11,350 nt of DNA from Hepatocystis sp. ex Piliocolobus tephrosceles. Its lineage: Eukaryota > Apicomplexa > Aconoidasida > Haemosporida > Plasmodiidae. The translations under genes and the position numbers were made by a program. The notes beneath the pieces are model-generated. The model had not been told where the DNA came from. It ran no database searches and saw only the letters and a program-made list of their open reading frames with translations. Position 1 is the first letter of the stretch, and the number at the start of each line of letters is the position of its first letter. Below are positions 1 through 6,464 of the stretch, in pieces. The stretch lies in NCBI GenBank assembly GCA_902459845.2, contig CABPSV020000658.1:1-11350 (forward strand). Reading direction: 5' to 3'.

Positions 1-92
1 ATTTTTTTTTTTTTTTGTTTTTTTTCTTTTTTTTTTTCTTTTTTTTAGAGGATAAAAAAAACAAAAATGGTATACAAAAAGACATAACAATC
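1..92. other. 3' flank of the PPPDE gene
   Basis: A broken poly(dT) run covers about 1-46 on the plus strand, followed by ordinary A/T-rich sequence up to the PPPDE stop codon. It lies downstream of a minus-strand gene and is probably its 3' untranslated region. No gene or structured element is visible. Confidence 0.5.
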
Positions 93-1297
93 TCACATTT
101 TAGACATTAAGTAGTTTTTCCTTTCTTTCAAATGATCTACTGTGTTTAGTAAAAATTTTTGTTCAAGTTGTGGATTAGTAATTGTTTGATTTTTTATACT
201 ATTAAAATAATTAAAATCATTTTGTTTAGTTGTTGTATCTAAATTATTATTGAGAAAATTTTCGGACAAAAAAATAAATACTTCATTATTATCATTAATT
301 TTACTTTTTTCTATTAATGAACTATATTCAGATATGTCTTTAAAATGTAAAACATCTATTTTATTAATAGAACTATCACTATTTTTTAAAAAAATATATT
401 TATTGACAAATAAATTAAAATGTTCGGAAAAAGAATGTACTTGATTATATTTTGAATCAACAAAAACAGTTATATTATTTGAATTATTTATTTCATCATT
501 TTCAATAAATCCGAGTAAAAATCCGATTGAGCATAACATAATATTATATTCTGAACTAGTAGATAAATTATTTAATATATTATTATAACTTTTTTTATAT
601 AATAATCTATTTTTTAATATATTCGGATTTATAATTAAATTTTCAAAAAAACTAATTAAAATATTTATAAATTCCTTTCTTTCATCGATTTTATAATTAT
701 TATTATTTATATATTCTGTTAATACATTTTTTACCTTGTTCTCATCGAAAAAGTTATGTAGTGATACACTAGGTACTTTAGAATAATCATTTATGTCTTG
801 TTGACTTGTATTATTTGTCCCATTATTATGTGTATTTTTAGTATTACCGGAAGTACCACTAGTAACACCAGTACTAGTGGAGTTATTACTCATATTGTTG
901 TCTACAACTGTAGAATTTGTTCCAAACCCTGGGGCAATAGAAGTTTGACACGATTGCATCATATCTAATATTAATTTTCCTTTAGGTGTCGACATAACAT
1001 CATAGGGTGTGTTTAAAATATATTGAGGAATATTTTTACCAAGTAAAAAATTACAAATCTCATTTGTAAAATTATTACAGTTCCAGCTGATCAAGTTATA
1101 TTTTTCAGCAGTAAAGTCTGGCTGAATACTATTAAGGAAATCGTGAAAACATGATTGATCTACTTCTGTTGTTCCCATATTTAAAACTTCAACTGGTTTT
1201 AGGTCATAATACCTGTCGAATTCACTTGATCCTAGACATAATATACCACCACCTACAGTTCACGTAAAATTGGAAAGTGTACACGTATATACATGTG

Positions 1298-1335
<38 letters not shown>

Positions 1336-1544
1336 TGTGTGGTATCAGTTGAAATTTTTATTATGACATGTATACATACATATATATATATATATATATA
1401 CACATAATTATAATATGTTTATTTTTTTACCATAAAAATATTCCATTCCATATACTTCAACGGCTGTGTGCCATACTCCATCAATTTGTTTTCCTATTAA
1501 GAAAGGAGACCAAGCCTTTACCCTTAAATATTATATATTTACAA

Positions 1545-1583
<39 letters not shown>

Positions 1584-1750
1584 TTATTAATTATTGATGT
1601 GTGTATTATTCAAATTATATGTAGATGTATATATATATAAATATAAATACACACATATATATATGTGTTTAATAATTTCCTTATTTTATATTATTACATT
1701 CCTCTAGATAAATCATATATTCTTAACTTGACTACAAATGATGACGTCAT
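93..1750 (-). CDS. PPPDE (DeSI-1-type) isopeptidase with C-terminal helical PUL/PUB-like region; three exons
   Basis: Three exons, joined by reading GT-AG junctions on the minus strand: 1750-1698, 1522-1431 and 1252-93, totalling 434 residues plus a TGA stop. The spliced N-terminus follows the DeSI-1 family nearly end to end: VKLRIYDLSRGM (7-18), LIGKQIDGVWHTAV (26-39), YFYGGGI (46-52), NMGTTEVD (73-80), YNLISWNCNNF (100-110), and LGKNIPQYI followed by STPKGK. His36 and Cys107 are the expected catalytic pair of this papain-like cysteine peptidase fold. Known family members remove SUMO or ubiquitin from substrates; which one applies here cannot be told. After an Asn/Ser/Thr linker (about 150-205), a helical region at about 215-300 resembles PUL or PUB domains. 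The start is the first ATG before the conserved strand; the intron phases (2 and 1) restore Met18 and Gly49 exactly. Family identity is firm; the C-terminal domain is inference. Confidence 0.93.
1253..1430 (-). other. Intron 2 of the PPPDE gene
   Basis: This 178-bp intron has a GTAAAA donor and an acceptor ending ACTGTAG. Removing it joins G to GT and rebuilds the Gly-Gly-Gly-Ile motif after YFY. It carries two (TA)n blocks, near 1308-1332 and 1380-1400, plus a GTGTACAC palindrome at 1277-1284. Junctions are inferred from the conserved protein and splice consensus. Confidence 0.87.
1523..1697 (-). other. Intron 1 of the PPPDE gene
   Basis: This 175-bp intron has a GTAATA donor and an acceptor ending TTTAAG. 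It contains a (TA)n run near 1553-1576 and an A-rich stretch. Removing it joins AT to G, rebuilding the Met of the conserved RGM motif and keeping the DeSI-1 alignment unbroken. The splice is inferred from the protein alignment and consensus, not from transcript data. Confidence 0.85.
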
Positions 1751-1879
1751 GGTTACTATTGCTAAATAAAAAAAAAAAAAAATATATCATAAATGTTGAA
1801 ATAGTGTTAAATTTAGTTTATTTTTTTTACATCTTCTATTATATACATATATATAATATATGCTGTATGTGTACACGAG

Positions 1880-1962
<83 letters not shown>

Positions 1963-2217
1963 AGAAGTAATGTGAAGTAACGTGAAAAGTGAAGTTAAAT
2001 ATATACTTAATCATTTTATTTTTACCTAATTTTTTTGATGTTATTATATACCGAATGTAATGGGGAATGATCCTTTGCGTAATATAATTTTTTAAAATAT
2101 TGAATATAAATATATTAATTAGTTTAATTATGTAAAATCACGTTAACAAGTGAACTATATATATTTTTAAAATGTGTTAAATAAAATATAATTTATATAT
2201 TTGTTATGTGACGAACA

Positions 2218-2254
<37 letters not shown>

Positions 2255-2789
2255 CGTTTTAGTGCTGTCCTATTATATACTCTAATACAAAATTTATAAA
2301 AAAATTTGATCGTATATATATATGTGTTCGAATATGATAGGATGCGCATAAAGTTCTGTTATTTTACCAAATTAATATTTGTTCATCAAGTTTTTAAATT
2401 ATTTATTTGTTTTTTTAACTATAAAAATAAGAAAAAGTAAAGAGCAAAAAAAAAGAAAATTATTATTTTATATATTTATTATTTTTTTTTTTTTTTGTAA
2501 TTATTAGAATTATTATATGTAGTTAAGCATGTTTTGAGAAAAAAAAAATGAAGTAAATAGGATAATAAAGTAAGCAAATGTTATTTATTATTATTATTAA
2601 ATGTATTTAAATAGTTCGATTATCTCAAATGGTATTTTATTTTTTTTTTTAAATTAATCTAAAATATTTTTATAAAAAAAAACCTTTCTTTAAATTCTAA
2701 CAAAATAACAGAATTTTTACCCCATTGAGAAGTTCTATTGTGTACACAAATTGCACAAAGTTAATATTTATTTGTATGGAACACAAATT

Positions 2790-2824
<35 letters not shown>

Positions 2825-3158
2825 TAAGTATATACATGCAATTTATACATATTATTATATTCTATGAATTGACAGCTGCTAAAAACACATACCATACATA
2901 TATAAACCTTTTAATTAAAACATACGCTTAAAAATATTTTTTTTTTTTTTTTTTTTTTTTCAGTTAAATGCCTTAAAATACAATATTTATGTAACAAAAT
3001 TATGTTGTATAATTAATACATACGTTTAATGATTGCTAAAAGAAAAAAGATCGGCATAACTGAATATTTTCTTAAAATACATGTTTATATATTATACAAT
3101 GTAATATCTACAATACCCTATGAATTAAAGGGGTGTTATTTAATTGTATAGTTATCGG

Positions 3159-3198
<40 letters not shown>

Positions 3199-3513
3199 AA
3201 AAAAAAAAAAAAAAAAAATCCTTATATGGCTATCTAAGTGACCATTTAAAGAGTTAAGAAAAAAAAAAACTATATATATACATGTATATGAATTTATATT
3301 TCCATGTAGTCCATAAAATAAACCCTTTTAAAGAATTTTTTTAAATCAAAAATATAGTAAAAAGTAAAAAAACTGGCTATATTTGTATATACTCAAATTA
3401 ATTTTTAATTAATTAAGCATTTTTATATCTCCTTATATATGTTGATTTGTAAACTTTTTTCTTTTTTACTTAATATTAAAAAAAAATAAAAAGCGTCAAA
3501 AATATATAAAAAT

Positions 3514-3556
<43 letters not shown>

Positions 3557-3583
3557 TATAAACATTTCTATATATTATAAAAA
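1751..3583. promoter_or_regulatory. Divergent intergenic region between PPPDE gene and DPH3, with poly(dA:dT) tracts
   Basis: This 1.8-kb region separates two genes transcribed away from each other, so it should hold the promoters and 5' leaders of both. It contains no ORF with non-repetitive protein character; the open frames present translate to Lys, Phe or Tyr-Ile runs. It is punctuated by homopolymers: A at 1880-1961, 2221-2251 and 2792-2822, T at 2937-2960, A at 3159-3218 with a single T, and T at 3516-3553, which ends about 30 bp before the DPH3 start. Poly(dA:dT) tracts are known to exclude nucleosomes. GTGTACAC palindromes sit at 1869-1876 and 2740-2747. The promoter role is inferred from layout; no transcription start can be placed. 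Confidence 0.6.
1880..1961. repeat. 82-bp uninterrupted poly(A) homopolymer
   Basis: A pure run of A on the plus strand, 82 bases by direct count, begins right after a GTGTACACGAG segment and about 130 bp upstream of the PPPDE start codon. It is the longest homopolymer in the window. Such length may be subject to polymerase slippage and sequencing error, so the exact count should be treated as approximate. Confidence 0.9.
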
Positions 3584-3829
3584 ATGATAGTTCAAAATAA
3601 CAGTTATGAAAATAGTGAAACATTTAATGTTATATATGAAGAAGTAAAGTTAGAAGATTTTGAATTTGATCAAACAATTAAAACGTTTTTTTATCCATGT
3701 CCATGTGGAGACATTTTTGAAGTAACATTAGAGCAACTTTTAAATGGTCAAGACATTTTAAAATGTCCAAGTTGTTCCTTAACGATTAAGGTAAAATATA
3801 ATTCAAATGATTTATTAAAATATCCTTAA
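3584..3829 (+). CDS. DPH3: Diphthamide biosynthesis protein 3 (CSL zinc finger, KTI11-like)
   Basis: This single-exon gene encodes 81 residues, essentially the size of yeast and human DPH3. The protein is one CSL zinc finger: VIYEEVKLEDFEFD (16-29), FFYPCPCGDIFEV (35-47), then LNGQDILKCPSCSL and IKVKY. The zinc (or iron) ligands Cys39, Cys41, Cys61 and Cys64 are all present, as is the CSL signature after the last one. In other eukaryotes the protein passes electrons to the Dph1-Dph2 enzyme that starts diphthamide formation on elongation factor 2, and it also serves Elongator-linked tRNA wobble-uridine modification. The diphthamide role is the safer expectation here. The ATG follows an A-rich AAAA context, and a T38 tract lies just upstream. 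Nothing is missing or truncated. Confidence 0.96.
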   Translation: MIVQNNSYENSETFNVIYEEVKLEDFEFDQTIKTFFYPCPCGDIFEVTLEQLLNGQDILKCPSCSLTIKVKYNSNDLLKYP

Positions 3830-3833
3830 AATA

Positions 3834-3871
<38 letters not shown>

Positions 3872-4182
3872 TTTTTGATAGTGTTACAATATAAAAAAAA
3901 AAAAAAAAAATAACTATTGTCAAAAAAAAGTAGTTTCACAAAAAACAGTGTCACCAAAAAATATTGTCAAAACAAAAAAGTAATAATTAAACATGTAGGA
4001 TATAAAATAGCTTATACTTAAATAAGGAATAATAAAAATAGTACGCTTAAAAAAAAAAAAAAAAAGTAGGGTATAAAAAAAGTAGGGTATAAAAAAAGTA
4101 GGGTATAAAAAAAGTAGGGTATAAAAAAGTAGATCTTCAAAAAAAAAAAAAAAAATAACGCTCACATGTAAAAGAAGTAAAA
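3830..4182. promoter_or_regulatory. Short spacer between DPH3 and the IWR1-like gene
   Basis: This 353-bp region must contain the DPH3 3' end and probably the promoter or leader of the next plus-strand gene. It begins with poly(A) tracts (about 3838-3869 and 3893-3910), continues with loosely repeated TTGTCA/GTGTCACC/TTGTCA segments at 3916-3970, and then holds a tandem TATA-containing array. No gene is visible. Confidence 0.5.
4066..4128 (+). repeat. Tandem 16-bp repeat GTAGGGTATAAAAAAA, four copies
   Basis: Copies lie at 4066-4081, 4082-4097, 4098-4113 and 4114-4128 (the last one A short). A diverged relative, GTAGGATATAAAA, starts near 3996. Every unit contains TATAAA, and the array ends 54 bp before the downstream start codon. 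It is noncoding on both strands as far as I can see. Confidence 0.92.
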
Positions 4183-5829
4183 ATGTATAAAAATACGGAC
4201 GTAAGTGATAGTATTAAATTAGAAAAAGGGAAAGAATGTAAAAAAGACGAAAATGTTATAATAAGATTAAAAAGAAAAATTGATGATACAACTATACCTT
4301 CAATATATTTAAAAAAGTCGAATAAGAAAATATGCAATGGAGTATTTTATAAGCATATAGATACTTTAAATTGTGATTTAAATATTGAAAAAAAAAATAT
4401 AGAATGTATTAATTTATTATTAAAAAATGAAGATTTTAATTTTAATGATTATAATAATAATAGTTTTAAAAATAGTAATGATAAGAACAGTTGTAATAAT
4501 AATAAATCATTTTTATTTGATAAAAAAAGAAAGTTTCAATTATTAAAGGTTTACGAAAAAGATTTAAAATATACTATCAAGAATTTAAAAAAATATAAAA
4601 TTATTAATCAAAATATTCACTATTTTAATTTGGATGGAGAAAAAAAAGAAACTTATAAAATAATAGATGTAGATTTATTTAATAAAGATAAAAAAGTTAA
4701 AAGTAACATAAAAAATGACGATAATAATATTAATGATAATTATGAAAACAATAGTAATAAATATAATGAAATAGAAGAATTATATGAATACGATTTATAT
4801 ATTTTGGATAATGAAAAATTACAAATAAATAATTATATGGATAGTTTATATGAAATTAAAAATAATAATAATAATTTATCAAATGTAATAGTATTAGAAG
4901 ATATGGATGAAAGTAGTCCTAAGGAATATACCATGAATTCTTCATCTTCCTCTACAAGTGATGATGACACAAAAAAAGACATGTCAGATTATCCAGATAA
5001 AAGTTCAAGTGAATACTCAAATGATAGTAGTTCTTATATTAATGATTCACAGGATGATAGTGATGGTAGTCATGGTAGTCATTATAACCATGATAAGATC
5101 GAGCTTGACAATTGGAGCAGTTCTTATGTTGATGATGAGTTTAATTTTTTAAGTGACGAGAGTGAAGTAACAAATAGTGATAAAAATATTAAAGAGGGAA
5201 GTTCCTCCATTAAAAATAATAACAATAATAATATTCATAATTATATTAGTTTCAACAAATGTAATAGTTACAATCATAATATTGTGAGCAAGTTTGAAAA
5301 TAGTAACCTATTCAACCATTTTAACAATTGTAAGAAAAGTGTGTTAAAAGAAGACTTAAAAAGCGAAAACAGTGAAAAAAGTGGAAACATTGGAAACAGT
5401 CAAAAAAGCGAAAACAGTCAAAAAAGCGAAAACAGTGAAAAAAGTATACATAATAATTTTATTGATTTTGAATATTGTATAGATAATAAATCGTTTACAA
5501 ATCACAAAAATGGCTTAAAAAATGGCTTAGAAAATGGCTTAAAAAATGGCTTAGAAAATGGCTTAAAAAATGGCTTAAAAAATGACTTAAAAAATGACTT
5601 AAAAAATGACTTAAAAAATGACTTAAAAAATGGCTTAAAAAGTGGCTTAAAAAATAGTTGGAATAGTAATTATAAGAATAAAATGAATGATTTATTTTTA
5701 GAAGAAAAAATAAAAGAAAAGTTAAAAAAAGAATTAAAAAAAAAAAATGGAAATGTTTATAATGTAACATTATCAGAAAGGTTGGAAATTTTAGAAAAAA
5801 TGGAAAAAGAGTATTATGACCGGTTTTAA
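4183..5829 (+). CDS. IWR1/SLC7A6OS-like RNA polymerase II nuclear-import factor, repeat-expanded
   Basis: Single exon, 548 residues, longer than typical family members (roughly 300-350). Three family hallmarks appear in order: an N-terminal basic segment VIIRLKRKIDDTTIPSIYLK (25-44), a KRKFQLLKVYEKD segment (115-127), and ELYEYDLYILD (199-209) followed by an acidic Ser/Asp stretch containing MSDYPD (267-272), matching the conserved Asp-Tyr-Pro-Asp/Glu core. In yeast, Iwr1 binds assembled RNA polymerase II and carries it into the nucleus using an N-terminal bipartite NLS. The clusters RLKRK and KKSNKK fit such a signal. Two tandem-repeat blocks (residues 393-421 and 442-490) inflate the C-terminal half. 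The last 50 residues (ending EILEKMEKEYYDRF) are charged, probably helical. No introns are needed. The call is recognition by motif order, not by alignment. Confidence 0.72.
   Translation: MYKNTDVSDSIKLEKGKECKKDENVIIRLKRKIDDTTIPSIYLKKSNKKICNGVFYKHIDTLNCDLNIEKKNIECINLLLKNEDFNFNDYNNNSFKNSNDKNSCNNNKSFLFDKKRKFQLLKVYEKDLKYTIKNLKKYKIINQNIHYFNLDGEKKETYKIIDVDLFNKDKKVKSNIKNDDNNINDNYENNSNKYNEIEELYEYDLYILDNEKLQINNYMDSLYEIKNNNNNLSNVIVLEDMDESSPKEYTMNSSSSSTSDDDTKKDMSDYPDKSSSEYSNDSSSYINDSQDDSDGSHGSHYNHDKIELDNWSSSYVDDEFNFLSDESEVTNSDKNIKEGSSSIKNNNNNNIHNYISFNKCNSYNHNIVSKFENSNLFNHFNNCKKSVLKEDLKSENSEKSGNIGNSQKSENSQKSENSEKSIHNNFIDFEYCIDNKSFTNHKNGLKNGLENGLKNGLENGLKNGLKNDLKNDLKNDLKNDLKNGLKSGLKNSWNSNYKNKMNDLFLEEKIKEKLKKELKKKNGNVYNVTLSERLEILEKMEKEYYDRF
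5359..5445 (+). repeat. In-frame KSENS/QKSENS-type repeat in the IWR1-like gene
   Basis: This block encodes residues 393-421, an imperfect run of Lys-Ser-Glu-Asn-Ser units with variants such as KSGNIGNS. At DNA level the core is AAAAGCGAAAACAGT. It is hydrophilic and probably disordered, typical of low-complexity expansion in malaria-parasite proteins. Confidence 0.85.
5506..5652 (+). repeat. In-frame 12-bp tandem repeat encoding KNGL/KNDL units
   Basis: About twelve units of the type AAAAATGGCTTA encode Lys-Asn-Gly-Leu, with Lys-Asn-Asp-Leu in a central block of four and Glu or Ser substitutions elsewhere (residues 442-490). The 12-bp period keeps the frame. GGC and GAC variants are clustered rather than scattered, which suggests recent local duplication. 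The open frame on the opposite strand through this block is only its antisense image. Confidence 0.93.
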
Positions 5830-6310
5830 ATTATATGGGATTGTCTGTCAGTCTGTCAATTTGTCAGTCCATCCATCTATCCATCAGTCTATTTGTTATT
5901 TTTTTTTTTTTTTTTGGGGAGGGGAGGATTTTTCTTGGCTAATTCTTTTTGGTGCATGAATGCATTTTATTTTTTTTTTAGTTACACTTTGTTATTTTTT
6001 TTAGCTATTCTTTGTTATGTTTTTAGTTATTCTTTGTTATTTATTTTATCTATTCTTTGTCATTTTTTTTTATCTATTCTTTGTCATTTTTTTTAGCTAT
6101 TCTTTGTTATTTTTTTTAGCTATTCTTTATTATTTTATGTTCTCGTTTTTCTTCAAATTATTTTTTTACATATCTATTAATCATTTATAAAGGTTTTGTT
6201 AAAAAAAAATGTATTAAAACACTATTTTTTTTTTTTTTTTAAATCCCTTTTTCCTTACCATGTTTATACAACTACCTGTACTTACCATCATTTGTGCAAA
6301 ACTTACTGCT
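5830..6310. other. Convergent 3' intergenic region
   Basis: This lies between a plus-strand gene and a minus-strand gene that point at each other, so it should contain both 3' untranslated regions. It starts with a GTCT/GTCA/CCAT-rich imperfect tetranucleotide block at 5846-5893, followed by a T-run and a G-rich clot (GGGGAGGGGAGG, about 5916-5927), then the 23-bp T-rich array. No ORF with normal protein composition is present. Confidence 0.5.
5979..6137 (+). repeat. T-rich tandem array, about 23-bp period, about seven copies
   Basis: The core is AGCTATTCTTTGTTAT followed by a T-run; variants replace AGCT by AGTT or ATCT and TTAT by TCAT. Units begin near 5980, 6003, 6025, 6048, 6072, 6095 and 6118, a spacing of 22-24 bp. 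It sits in the shared 3' region of two convergent genes and appears noncoding. Confidence 0.85.
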
Positions 6311-6464
6311 TTATCATATTAACACTTTATCATATTAACACCTTATCATATTAACATCTTATCATATTAACACCTTATCATATTAACACCTTATCATATT
6401 AACACCTTATCATATTAACACCTTATCATATTAACACCTTATCATATTAACACCTTATCATATT
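6311..6464. repeat. 16-bp tandem array TTATCATATTAACACC overlapping the APC10 3' end
   Basis: Nine full units (starting at 6311, 6327, 6343, 6359, 6375, 6391, 6407, 6423 and 6439) are followed by a 10-bp partial unit ending at 6464. Only units 1 and 3 show single-base changes at their last positions. The minus-strand reading is GGTGTTAATATGATAA. The array enters the APC10 gene and encodes its last six residues and the stop codon. Confidence 0.95.

Noticed and set aside
1738..1980. Open frame ending in a long poly-lysine run
   Set aside because: It is the translation of the A82 homopolymer plus A/T-rich promoter sequence, and it overlaps exon 1 of the PPPDE gene on the opposite strand. No protein-like composition.
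2725..2931. 68-codon frame starting MRSSIVYTNCTK
   Set aside because: Half is poly-lysine from an A31 tract; the rest is short, unremarkable, and in the middle of a divergent promoter region. No splice partner was found.
4066..4128. GTAGGGTATAAA units as degenerate telomeric repeats
   Set aside because: Plasmodium telomere units are GGGTT(T/C)A, 7 bp; this 16-bp unit does not match, and the surrounding genes are housekeeping, not subtelomeric.
5495..5770. Minus-strand frame encoding repeated LSHF units
   Set aside because: Exact antisense image of the KNGL/KNDL repeat in the IWR1-like gene; the period of 12 bp keeps all frames open.
6311..6464. Regular 16-bp array as a CRISPR
   Set aside because: Units are head-to-tail with no unique spacers, are in a eukaryotic nuclear genome, and overlap a coding end. 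It is a simple minisatellite.
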